From Maylandia zebra (Eukaryota; Chordata; Actinopteri; Cichliformes; Cichlidae), in NCBI RefSeq assembly GCF_041146795.1, contig NC_135175.1:31189075-31253074 (forward strand): DNA of 64,000 bases, given 5' to 3'. This document shows positions 38,001-48,781 of this stretch, piece by piece. Below the pieces are notes generated by a model. It was given only the letters and a program-made list of their open reading frames with translations, was not told where the DNA came from and ran no database searches. The position numbers were made by a program, and so were the translations under genes. The stretch's first letter is position 1, and every line of letters begins with the position of its first letter.

Positions 38001-40601
38001 CTCCTCTGTCTCCATCTCTACAGCCCAGGACTCCTTCAGTGTGGCAGTTTACTATTTAGGACAGCAGGTGCTCAAACGTCAGATTCAGGGCACCGATGTG
38101 CGGATAATGTACCTGCCCTCTTCGCCTATTCCCCCCACGCCACTCGTCCTGAAAGCCAGGTTCCCACGCATCCCGCTACCCGAGCCGCCCTCCACGTTGC
38201 CGGCCGGTCCGGAGCTGCAGGCCCTCTTCACCCTGCTCCCCTTCATGGAGAAAGGGGTGGTGCTGACCTCCACTCCGCAGGGAGTTTACGGCAAGAGGTT
38301 CTGCCAGGGGCGGGTCTTCTGGACGGGGCCGCACACGACCATGCCGGACCTGCACAAGATGGAGAGGAACACAGAGCCGGTGCTCCTTTTCAATAAAGAA
38401 ATCTTCAAGCAACGTAAGTCAGAAATGAGCGTGTTGATATTTGTTAACAGCCCTGCCAGATGCTGCAGAACAAATTATCACACAGATGTTATCACAGCAA
38501 GAGCTTGAATGTCTGCGCAGTGAAGCTAATATGTACTCTGCAGGAAAAAAAGAACTCACCAGGACTTTAATCAAAATCTGTCTTTAGAATTAGTGTTTAT
38601 TAACTGAAGTATCACAGACTCATTGCCATCACTGTTTTATGAACTAAGTGTGTTTTTGCCACCAAAACATGGTTTGGCGCCAGTCTGCAGCTGTGATTGG
38701 ATAATTGACGGGACATCCAGGATCATTTTGCTCTAATGCACTGCTGACATGGTTAGCTCACGATCGATAATAACACTGCTATCAAATTGCCTTATTTCGT
38801 GTTATTGGATAAAACCGTTGCCTGGTGCTTGTCTGGGCAGCAGTCTAACCAGAGATGCCCGCGTCCAGCTCTCCTTTGAGGAAATGCAGAAGCCTTTCAA
38901 ACACAGCAGATGCACATAATCTCTGCAGCATGTCATCCTCCCAATTGGACACATGCCATACCCAGCAGCAGCTTTAGTCTGACTCCAGGAGAACACCGTT
39001 TACGTGTCTCCAACACACTTTGTTCTTAAACTAAGGGTGTTCAGGATCTTTTATTTTGAAAAGCTGCTAATTCAGTTCTGTGTTTGACTTGTCGCGTTCC
39101 TTACCTGCTCTGTGCAGCTTGACCTGACTACAGGAAAAAAATAAAAACATTTAAAAATAGTGCAGTTTTCAGCAACGTGAAGTGGAGAGCTGCTCCTGAA
39201 CGGTGTTACAGGCTGGTACGTCACTGGGAATACGCGTCTCCCAAATAACTCAGATGAAGCCAGCGATAGGTGCGGGTAGGAATGCAGGTCGAGCAGTAAA
39301 TAAGCTGCTTTCCCTTCATTCTCAGCTCTTTCTTTACCGTAGCAGGCAATCAATCCTCCCACACTTGGAAACACAATACGCATGTTCATTATACATCTGG
39401 CAGCGCTGTTTAAGACTGAAAAATCAATGTTAAGTGCATGTTATTTTTTAATTTTAGAGAGTTTTCATGATAATAAGGTCCAATCTTCAAAAAACTTTAG
39501 TCTTTGGTTGAAATTGTCCAACTGGAATTTTGATTTTAAATGTCATGAGCAAAGATTCAGTGTAGGGCTGTTTTTTGCCCTGAGCTGATAACTTACATGA
39601 AGCGCTAATAAACGCCCGCCCCTTCCCTCCTCAATCATCAGAGTTGGACTACTTCCGTACAAATGGCGGCGAGCCTCCCCAGTGTGGCTTCACCCTGTGT
39701 TTTGGAGAAGAGCTGAGTGACTCAGAGGACCCTTTCCAAAAGCTGATCATTGTTCAGGTAAACCACACACACTCAGCAGTATGTTTTTTCTGTGGTGGGG
39801 ATTTTCCAGGGAATTTCAGGTAAACCACACACTGGATTATTGAAAACTGTAACTAGAGAAAAGTTTCCTTTCTTTGTCCTTTAATTGTCACCAGTATTCA
39901 TTTTTCTACATGAGATTCTTTTAAATCACCCTTCAGGTGCTGGGATTGTTACTCACATGTGATTTTAGTGACACCTAACTTATTTATTCTTCTGTAACAA
40001 CTTGTGCTTAACTGGTGCCCTCTTCCCTGCTCTCCTTTTTGTGATTCGTTAAAGTGGACTTGCACACTCCTCATCCAAAAGCTCAGGGTTCACACTGCTC
40101 TGAATGCCCCATTTTTGGCTCTTTGTGATGTCAGACAGGGGCTAGCCCTCATAACTGGTTATATCAGGCATAGAAACCCCCCCCCACATGCTGTTCAAAC
40201 CTTCTGCTTGTGAGGGGAAGCCAATCAGCTGAAATGGAAGCGTTAAAAACAGTTCTAAAATTCATTTTTAGGGACCTTTAAATGTGGAGAAATCCGCAGC
40301 TCCAATACAGGAGATCTGAGTAACTAACAAAAACTACCTTCACTACTCTCTCCTCTACAGATTACTTTACGATGGGAACAACGGCAGGTCCAGAACGCTC
40401 AGTCCGTCTGATTTCAGTAAATGGTAAAAACTGCCTTTACTGCTCTTTCCTCTGCAGATCACTCTACCGTGGGAAGAACAGCAGGTACAGAACGCTCAGT
40501 CCATCTTTGAATCCATCACCATCCTCCAGTCTCTGGCCAGCCAGTCCCCGCTGGGAGAAATAACCCTGAACCTCGTCACGGTGCCTTCGCCAACCAACTA
40601 G
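29091..40601 (+). CDS. irf9: Interferon regulatory factor 9 (ISGF3 gamma)
   Basis: IRF9 gives ISGF3 (STAT1-STAT2-IRF9) its DNA specificity for ISREs in type I interferon responses. Nine coding exons: 29091-29147, 29878-30000, 30090-30270, 36147-36277, 36584-36650, 37829-37888, 38024-38413, 39642-39757 and 40458-40601. They join in frame to 422 residues. The DNA-binding domain (about 1-118) shows the tryptophan repeat and the block [14 protein letters not shown], then [12 protein letters not shown], nearly identical to human IRF9. A basic, Ser/Asp-rich linker (RRSKRRRS) may be a nuclear signal. The IRF-association domain runs from about residue 205 to 395 ([15 protein letters not shown] ... 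[10 protein letters not shown]). Position next to rnf31 and psme2 supports IRF9 over other IRFs. Intron 4 is 5.9 kb. Confidence 0.93.
31380..31965. repeat. Unclassified interspersed repeat in irf9 intron 4
   Basis: The stretch is full of motifs seen repeatedly in fish genomes ('gtttggagacaggttgcctc', 'gtgatctgtgtaatcgcctt', 'caatcgcctggcaaccactg'). It includes a perfect 14-bp inverted repeat (31407-31420 and 31433-31446). I cannot assign a class and see no coding domain. Confidence 0.4.
34655..34890 (+). repeat. Decayed tRNA-derived SINE in irf9 intron 4
   Basis: The text 'ggaggtctgcaatttgatgc' followed by 'gtcctccaggctgcatgtca aagt' resembles the B-box and adjoining body of teleost SINEs, strongly diverged. 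The remainder of intron 4 (30271-36146), apart from this, the repeat at 31.4-32.0 kb and the MITE at 35.0 kb, shows nothing recognised. Confidence 0.4.
35030..35251. mobile_element. hAT-type MITE in irf9 intron 4
   Basis: A 222-bp palindromic element has ends CTGAGGTGTCAAACTCCAG and CTGGAGTTGGAGACCCCTG. CCCTCGAGAGCTACTGTCC near the left end is mirrored near the right end. Flanks are CTTTAGGG (35022-35029) and CTGTAGGG (35252-35259), an 8-bp duplication with one mismatch. It is non-coding. Confidence 0.8.
36933..37137. mobile_element. MITE with long imperfect terminal repeats in irf9 intron 6
   Basis: Near the ends, GTCATTCGTAAATCAAAATT is matched by the complement of AACTTTGACTTACGAACGAC, about 18 of 22 bases. 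Outer CCACTGGAAAAAA pairs with TTTTTTTTCACTGGTGG. A perfect 18-bp hairpin (36969-36986 with 36991-37008, 4-base loop) lies inside. No target duplication was settled. Confidence 0.55.
39753..39832 (+). repeat. Duplicated exon-9 donor segment in irf9
   Basis: TTCAGGTAAACCACACAC, which spans the end of irf9 exon 9 and its donor, occurs at 39753-39770 and again at 39815-39832. The second copy is a ready-made cryptic donor 62 bases downstream. Its use would add sequence between exons 9 and 10. Confidence 0.8.
40329..40425 (+). pseudogene. Partial tandem copy of the start of irf9 exon 10
   Basis: A stretch of about 97 bp immediately upstream of the last irf9 exon repeats that exon's branch and acceptor region and first about 48 bases. 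The copy has an intact acceptor (CTCTACAG at 40353-40360) and reads [16 protein letters not shown], then TGA at 40409-40411. The true exon at 40458 reads [16 protein letters not shown] and goes on to a 47-residue end. If used, the copy would swap the C-terminus for 16 residues. It is in phase with exon 9. Confidence 0.85.
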
Positions 40602-40869
40602 AGCATCGGCTGCGGGACTTTCTAAGCACTTTGATGGGTGGCATTTGAAAAATAAGACACATTTCCCCCTTATTATAAATCCGACAGCTAGAAGGATTTT
40701 TTTCTTTTATTATTCTAATTAAGACAGATTATAATAAGATAACAAAACAGGAACCTGCAGTTATTTTCTGTGGTAATTGTTTTTTTTTTTTCATATTGCC
40801 CAAACACGTTGCACAGAAACGGATGCATAGCATTTAAGAGAAATAGGAAATCAAATGGTGAACTAATAT

Positions 40870-41509
40870 AAAGGGGACCTATTCTGCTTTTCCTTATTTT
40901 TTGCCACAGTGGTCAAAACCCATATGAAAAAAGTTTGACAAACTCAGTTTCAAACAAGAGTAGATTTACCCAATACTGTCATATTACACACATAGTTTTG
41001 ACCGTTAGCACAGAAACAGCCCTCACTGCAAACAGGAACCTGCAGCTCCTGTTTCCAGTGAGGGCTGTTTAAGAGGGGCAGCCAATCAGAAAAAAAGCTG
41101 GCTTGAAGAGGGAGGAGCATTTGGATAAGAGGGTGGAGTGACTAAAACCATAGCACAGACTTGTGCCTCACAACAAGCTGTATTCTTTATCAGACAATAG
41201 CATCAACAATGCTAAAAATGCTAAGAGAACAAAAGATCGCGTTTACAGGAGAAACTTTCCATTCAGACTAAAATACTTTTTGTCTCAGGCTGTTTTTATG
41301 CTTTCAGGTGGCGTAAAGCTGAGAATTTTAACACGGGGATTGACTCCCTTTTGTAACCAGCAGCCTCAAGTGGCCATTAAAGGAACTGCACCTTTTGACG
41401 CTGCTGCAAGACGTCCTGTAAAACAAATAGGACTTATTTTGAACTGTGAATCATGCAAAGCTCCCGGAGTAAAAACAGAGTTGGAAATAAGCATTAATAG
41501 GTCCCCTTT
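40870..41509. mobile_element. 640-bp non-autonomous DNA transposon
   Basis: Ends are AAAGGGGACCTATT and its inverse AATAGGTCCCCTTT. They are flanked by AATAT on both sides (40865-40869 and 41510-41514). Inside is a 24-bp hairpin at 41014-41070. The open frame at 41163-41558 crosses the right end and has no known domain. The superfamily is uncertain. Confidence 0.75.
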
Positions 41510-41514
41510 AATAT

Positions 41515-43186
41515 CAGTTTTGGGGTGCACCTTCTTTTTCATTTTAGATATTAGTTAGTGTACTGGTAACACTACATGTAAGCCAACACTTGGAAGCTTT
41601 TTATATTCATCGTGCATCTCAGAATGTGATGTAAGCAGCATGCCGATCAGAGCTGAGCAATCATCTTCCTGTAAATTCCTCTCATTAACTATTGGGTCAT
41701 TTTAGATATTATAAGTCTATTGTTTTGGTTAGGGATTGGGGGTGGAGCCATTTAGTACTGTAGACGCTGCTTAAGTTGTGTTGATGAAAATTGTTTATAC
41801 CACAGGACTAGATAGAAGTTTCACTGTACAATCAAAGGGGAAAAAAGCATCATAATAGCCTGCAGTAGTTCAGTAGACTATTTTGTAAAGCACCTTTATC
41901 TTTACTATATTGCCGTCAAGTCTTTTCAGATCCAGTGCAGATGTGTCCTTTATACCATTAGGGTTTTGTAGTTAAAAACATTTTTTACAAATGTGTCTTA
42001 AATGGTCATCTTTTAATAGACAAAAACTGAAACTGGAGATGAGAAAGGAGGAGCGTGTCACCCTGGAGCAGGTCAGTCAGGAATATCACATTCAGCGCAT
42101 TTACAGTGAGAAACTTTCCCGATTTACAGGACTGTGCGCTGTTAGACAGCTGCACCGTTGTATTCATTTTAAATGCCTGTTAACAGTTAAACTTTCAGCT
42201 TTTCTTTGGCGGTTTGTGAAGGACGAACAAAACACACATTTCAATACAAAAGTTCTGCAGTGAACACAGGGAGGAGAAGCTCTGAATATTTGGCTTATTG
42301 AGAGTGTAAGGCAGCCTCAGTTTGACACGTTGTAAGGCAGGTTTCCCAAACTTGCAACACATTGTTCCTCTTTCCTGAAGTTAAAATGATTTAGAAGAAA
42401 TTTCCTCTAGACTCATGTTATTTTTGTAGCACCTGCTGCAGAAGCTTGGCAGGTATTTGCTGAACAGCAAATAACAAGAACAGCTGCAAAAACACGCTTT
42501 AATTGAGGATTTAAGGTAACAACACAGAATAAAGACACTAAACAGTATAAACTTTGACAGGGAGTTTATTTGAATGGTCAACTGTTATATTTGTAATGTC
42601 ACAACTCTATTTAACCAGTTCTTGTGCCCACACGAGGCATTGAAGTCATAACAAACACATCTGCACGGTGTTAAAGGGTGGATGTACCCCCCTCCCCGCC
42701 CCCATTTTATTTTTAATATATTACTTTAAGTCTTCCCAAAGTCAAAACCACAAACTTGAGAGTTCCTTTTAAATCAAACCTAATGAAAAACAAATATTTT
42801 GAGCTTCATCTAGCTTGGTATTTACTGCAGGATTTTAGTATTGTAAGGCATTTTTGTCCTTTTGTCCATCCTGTTTCATGTATAGTTTGCTGGAATCATA
42901 CTAATGCATAAACTAAGGGAAAGAGGGGGAACATATCTATATGTTGTAGTAGTGTTAGAGGAGGACTTCAAGGTGGAAGTGTCCTTTAAATGAGCAGGGT
43001 ATTGGGATGGACCACAAGGCACACTCTGGGGTGGGCGGGAAACTAGTGAGATGTAAATATTGTTATTTATGCATATATGTTCTTGTTCACTCGGAAAAAA
43101 ATAAACGTCTCCTTAAACTCGGTGTCGAGTGTGCGTTGTTCTGTAAAAATCACATTTGTGCAGAAAAAGTGATGCTACTCTTCAGT
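41515..43186. other. Convergent spacer between irf9 and emc9
   Basis: irf9 (plus) and emc9 (minus) end towards each other here, so the stretch should hold both 3' UTRs. TTTATT (AATAAA on the minus strand) occurs at 42565-42570 and near 42706. I see no gene or clear repeat. Confidence 0.5.
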
Positions 43187-44786
43187 CTAGATGTTTCCGT
43201 TGGCCGGCGAGGCGAGCTCCTCTATCTTGGTGTTAAGTTTCTGATTGGTCCAGTCTTTTGTGATGTCGTCCAGGTGGCTGTCAAAATCCACCAATAGCGT
43301 GTGATCACCTGACTCCATCATCTGGCTCGCTATGGCCCGAGTCTCCTCCCACTGTCTCAGCATTATCCTGAACAGGACAGAGGAAAAAAGGAACAGGTGA
43401 GTGTAGTTTTCAGACAGAATTCAGGCGCAAAAATAAAAAACAGACGTGCTGCTCAGCTTTCACAGCGTGTCCCACATAAACGTGCAGTTTGCTGGGATAT
43501 GGTCATTCATGCTCTTACGTGTGTTTGTCTTTGAGTATCCATCTTGAGTCTTTGCGCTCGTACAACACGATGGGAGGAACCCGATAGTCTGGAGACATCT
43601 TACTGCCATCGAGCTGTAAGGAAAAAAAAAAAATCATCCTGAACTACTTTATTAAACAGACAGCACAGCTAAGCTTAACTTATTTCTGAAAGCCTGCTTA
43701 CCAGCAATAGAAATATGTCCAGGTTAAACCAGCAGGTAAGAGACAGCCGATAAAACAATTTTACTTCTGTTTTTCTTACCATTAATAAAACTGGATTGTC
43801 AAACTGCTCTGCAATCTTATCGGCGACCTTCAGCGCACACGGTGTCGGGCTGCCGAGCAGAAAACATAAAAACATGTTAAACAGAAATTCCTGAGACCAC
43901 ACGCCTCCGCCAAAGCCGCAAAGTTACAGAAGGATGGCATATTTTTCTTGAGAATATCATTTTGATATGTGTGAAGATCCAGTTTATTCATTCCAAAGCT
44001 AACTTTACTGCTTGAAAACTGACAAAAGGTAACCCTTTAATCTCTTTTCTGAACAGAGAGGTTTCAGATTTTTTTAAATTTTAACTAAAATGTCTTTTTA
44101 CATCTTGTTTTAGTTTTTATTTAATAACCTTTTCATGCTGGTTTTCCCATCTAGACAGATGTGCTGAGCTGTAAAGTGTTACTGCATGAGGTACGAAAGG
44201 CTAAATGTGCAGCTTTGCCGCATCTCAAAACAAAAAACAGGGTTCAAATGAAAACCTCTTTAGTGACACGAAGCTCTGGAAACCCACTTGTTATCAGACA
44301 CGCAGGCGTTGGCTTGGTAATATCCCACTATCCTCTGCTGAGTCTGTGAACACCAAACATCCACCTGGAAGGAGGAGAGCACCCACCGCCACTTTTAAAC
44401 TTCATTTAATGCTGATGCAAGTTATAAATTCTTAATAACTTGGTAGCTTGGTCCAGAATATCTGACTGCAGGGTTTTATGCCTTCACAATAAACAATCAC
44501 GAGGAGTCTTTAAGGTCTTCTCCGGGATCAGAGCTCCAGACTGTGGTGCTATTAAACAAAATTGTGAGGGCAGAAAAACACCTGTGAGCACCTGTGTAAG
44601 GGCCAGCTGGGTGATAGGAGCCAGGGGCAGGTGGGAGTGGAGCAGCGGGACACAGTCAGTCACGCAAACAGCGCCACCTGTCGGGCTGGACGACAACAGC
44701 AGGCCATTGATGCTACAGCGCGGAAAGAGGCAGGCGTGCAGGTACATCTTCACGTAAGCGCGACAGGACAGCTCCACCTCACCCAT
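43187..44786 (-). CDS. emc9: ER membrane complex subunit 8/9
   Basis: EMC8 and EMC9 are alternative cytosolic subunits of the ER membrane complex, which inserts tail-anchored and multi-pass membrane proteins. Five coding exons on the minus strand: 44592-44786 (start codon at 44786), 44288-44364, 43780-43849, 43519-43613 and 43187-43367. They join in frame to 205 residues, the family's usual length. The N-terminus MGEVELSCRAYVKMYLHA, then CVTDCVPLLHSHL and VDVWCSQTQQRIVGYYQAN, and the end DFDSHLDDITKDWTNQKLN are typical. The fold is MPN-like without the JAMM metal site. EMC9 is preferred to EMC8 because the human EMC9 gene sits in the same PSME2-RNF31-IRF9 cluster. A CCAAT box on the minus strand lies at 45221-45225. 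Confidence 0.9.
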
Positions 44787-46105
44787 GGTGTCCGCTGCGG
44801 GGAGATAAGAGCACAGAAGCACTGAAAACTTGCCTCAGAGGACCGAGGCTAGCGGGAGAAGCACTGATGAGACACATAACAAAGGGCTGCCGTTAATAAT
44901 GTCGCTGAATTTATCGAAGATCAGAAGGAAAAACGTCCGCAAGTGGCTTGTTGCTCAATGAGCTGCCAACCGGCCACACTGTGAATGAGCATTAGCATCC
45001 AAGCTAACCAAGCAGAGAATTTAATTCCGCCTTACCTGAATGGGAATATCAGTAAACACCAAAATCTACAGCTTCAAACTGGAAATATCAAATTAAGCTT
45101 TGCACGCAACTGTTGACACGAGCTTTTAAAAAAACAGACCCAATTCACTTGACAGATACATGAAGAGCGTCTGAACGGCAGCTTTTGGTCCCGCCTACAC
45201 GTCTTAAATGTAATTACCTGATTGGCTAAGAGATAAAGGCTTTGTAATGCGGTTCGAGATAAAAGATGCCAATCATTTCGTCAGGAGTTCAACGTAAACA
45301 CGACTATGTGTACGCTTTACGGTAGTGCGCCCTCTACTGAAGAGGATGACCGAGGGGATAAAAAAAAATAGGTGTGTGTGTGTGTAAAGAAAAGTAAAGC
45401 TATATCAAGTATAAAATATACATGACTTAATTTGTGTGACTGACTTCTTTTGCACTGACAGAACTGCACCTCTATTTAGTCTAATAAAACTACTTTGTTA
45501 TTGTAGTTTCATTGCTACAATGACAAAGATTCTGGTTCTGAGAAAACAAAACATAAAACAAACCCACTCTGAAAACTCAAATTTGAATTAAATATTTTAA
45601 ATAAATGTTACATTCATAACCCAGCCTTTCCCTGTCAACGATGGCTTCTTGACAGATGCTCTTCCACTGAGACTATTTGTGATAAGGTTTTATTGAACAG
45701 TGGATCAAGTCAAAGGCCAGATGCTGGCTAGTAGCTCTTTAGGAATCACCTTCACTTGTCAAACTGTTTTGAACAAAAATATGAACAAGTTGTGTTTTGC
45801 AAATTATGCTGGTAAAGTATCTAAAGATGAATGTAAAATGGGTTCTTTGCCAAACTACCAGTGTCCAAAAAAGAAAAAAAGAAAAAAAGAAAACATTGCT
45901 CAGCATGTGTGTATATTTGTATATTTTCAAGTAACTTTCAAGTGGCTTCAGATTTTCTTATGATTGTATGGCTAGATAAAATGCAAGACAGAACTAGAGA
46001 AGTTCTTAGATACAAATTTCAGCATATCTCCCAGAAGTGCAGAGTGTACAAATGTTTGAGTGAGAATCCATTTTCTTCAGTCTCTTATCCAACTAATAGA
46101 GTAAG
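44787..46105. other. emc9 upstream region
   Basis: This covers the emc9 5' side. A possible noncoding exon may end at a minus-strand donor, CATTCAG|GTAAGG, near 45036-45045. Beyond about 45350 the sequence is AT-rich spacer with a purine run at 45870-45892. No gene is recognised. Confidence 0.45.
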
Positions 46106-47616
46106 TAAGTAAAACTTTATTTATATAGCACCTTTCAAGATAAAAATCACAAAGTGCTTCACAGAAGCTAAAACCTAAAAATAAAAATCAACCAAAAGCA
46201 AGTTTAAAAAGATGGGTTTTTAGCAGTTTTTTTTTTTTTTTTTTAAAGCGACCACTGAGTCCACAGATCTCAGGCTCAAAGGGAGAGAGTTCCACAATCT
46301 GGGGGCCACAGTTCCAAAAGCTTTGTCGCCTTTTGTTTTCAGCCTCGTGTGTTGGACAGCAAGCAAGCCCTGGTCACATGACCTCAGGGACCTGCTGGGA
46401 ATGTATGGATGTAAAAGTTCACTTATATATGTTGGTGCTTGTCCATGCAGAGCCCTGAAAGTCAAGGTCAAAACCTTAAACTGGATTCTGAATTCAACGG
46501 GGAGCCAGTGCAGCTGAATCAGCAGGGGTGTGACATGGGAAAACTTGGAGGACTTGGTCAGAAGCTTTGCAGCGGCGTTCTGAACAACTTGTAGACGCTC
46601 CAAAGAGGCTTTACATAAACAAGTAAACAAAGAATTACAATAATCCAGACGAGATGAAACAAATGCATGAATGACAATTTCTAATTCGGAGCGCGATACA
46701 ATGGGACTCAGCTTAGCAATGTTTCTCAAATGATAAAAACAGGAGCGAACCAAAGATTTTACATGGGCATCCAAAGTCAGAGCTGAGTCAATACTAACAC
46801 CAAGGCTCCTGATAGACTGTTTTGCAAATGTAGCAAGTGGACCCAAGTTTTCCATAACACTAGGTACAAAATTTTTAGGAGCACAAACAAGAACTTCAGT
46901 CTTCTCCTCATTTAGTTGAAGAAAGTTTCCAGCCATCCAACATCTAATGGAGTCTATGCACTTGTGCAAAATCTGTAGCTTGGAAACATCATGGGGCTTA
47001 AAGGAGATATATAACTGAATATCATCTGCATAGCAGTGATACGAAATGTCCTTAAAAGTGCTCAATAAGTGTTGAAGAGGAAGTAAATACAGTAAGAACA
47101 ATAAAGGCCCCAAAACTGAACCTTGTGGCACACCATAGGCAAGAAAAGTAGAAGAGGAACTGTACTTCGAGGTAGCCACAGAAAAGGATCGTTCATGCAA
47201 ATAGGATTCAAACCAGTCCAAAGCAGCCCCTGATATACCCACCAAACCTCTCAGCCTATCTAGCAGAATATGATGGTCCACAGTATCAAAGGCGGAGGTC
47301 AGGTCCAACATCAACAGAACGGAGCATTCTCCTGCATCACATCTCATCAAAATGTCGTTGGAGACTCTAAGAAGTGTAGTTTCAGTAGAGTGAGCTCTAC
47401 GAAAGCCAGATTGGAATTTATCCAGAATGCTGTATTCATCTAGAACAGCTATAAGCTGCTTAGCCACAACCTTTTCTAAAATCTTAGAAATGAACGGTAA
47501 TTTTGAAATCGGTCTGTAGCTACTGAGAAGAGAAGCATCAAGCTTAGGTTTTTTAACAGTGGGTGAATAACAGCATTCTTACAATAAACAGGGACCTGAC
47601 CTGTTTATTGTAAGAA
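46106..47616 (-). mobile_element. 5'-truncated L2/CR1-like LINE with reverse transcriptase
   Basis: A minus-strand frame of 415 codons (46220-47467) encodes the C-terminal half of a non-LTR retrotransposon ORF2. It shows the RT blocks DLTSAFDTVDHHILLDRL, YGVPQGSVLGPLLF and YADDIQLY, then the thumb and tail (RLDYCNSLF, LHWLPVEFRI). The element's 3' end lies at left, with the TTTATTTATATAGCACCTTT motif and TAAG tail repeats at 46106-46140. Upstream the same protein continues in another frame (near 47545 one base is missing in the run of A), so the copy is broken. It ends in a 17-bp fold-back at 47576-47616. The endonuclease domain is absent. Confidence 0.88.
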
Positions 47617-48600
47617 ACCCTAACTTTATCAGTAAAGAGGTATCGGTACAAGATGTAACTTATGTTTGTCCTTTCTAAAGTACTTAACTCAATAGGAATT
47701 CAAGTTATGTTTAAACAGCCTGTGTGTCAATACATTTAGGTAGAAACCTCACAGCAAGTTCACTGCAGTGCAGCTAGCATGTGTGTTATTTCTAAAAACA
47801 GATTAAGTGGCAGGAAGGCAGAAAGTACTTTTTATATTAATTTAATGTGACAAGTTCAGATGACAGTGGTTCAAATGCAAAAAACTAAGCATCTTCGGTG
47901 TTGCAGTGAGAATACAGGGATTAAAAATAATCTGCAAATTTTAATCACACACCCATCTTTGTCCAGTGCTCTTTCAGATTTGGTTAGTATTTAGGCTGTA
48001 CCTGGAAAGCAGACACCAGCAGCTTTGCAGCTTGAGCAAAAACTGGGAGATTGCAGTAGCTTCTTGGGCGCGTGCTGCCTCCCTATAGTTACATTTTAAA
48101 TGTTTGGCTGCTTTATGGGGAAATTGGGCACCTGGTCCTACTTACCCCACCAAGCTTATACTAAACAGGTGCACTAATTTAAGACCTTTATACATTTAAA
48201 TAAGTTCTACAAACCAGTAACCACAATCATAAAATAGAGAAAATCTTAAAGAGACTGGATGTGGGTACCATGAATCCCCATGTGTCACAACAGTTATGAT
48301 GCAACATTCATTTCTCAAAGAATGCAGAGACTTGTTTGGTATCAGCTTTTCACCATTTACCAAAGAATTTCTACAAGTCTGGGAAAAGCACTGGTGTGTT
48401 GGTTGATGTGGATTATTTTTTGCACAGGCTTAACAAAAAAACAAACAAAAAACCAAAAACAAAACGCATGAGCTAAATCAGACCTCAAGACTCCTGTTTA
48501 AAACATTCAAAGGTGCTCAGAAACTTGGCATCAAACGGATCAGCACATACAAAACATTTAGTAGTCAAGAGTATAAAGCACAAACTAAATGTTCATTTGA
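47617..48600. other. Spacer downstream of gene A
   Basis: Nearly 1 kb between the LINE and the 3' end of paralogue A. No coding frame, repeat or RNA gene is recognised. Confidence 0.5.
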
Positions 48601-48781
48601 AAGGTCAGTCCAGTAGTCCAGCAGGTTCCACACTGCAGTTCCTAAAATAAAAGGCATAGATTTAATGTAGTGTTTGAAACTTGCCCTGCTCCCCTCAACA
48701 AGGATGATGTGCCTGAAAGAAACCCACAATAAATTCATTGATTTTGCGCATTTTGTTTTCTGATGTGCCAGTGTGGGTGGC

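Noticed and set aside
37975-38508. 177-codon frame as a separate gene
   Set aside because: It is irf9 exon 8 (38024-38413) extended into flanking introns.
41163-41558. 131-codon plus-strand open frame
   Set aside because: It lies inside a terminal-repeat transposon and crosses its right end; the translation shows no domain.
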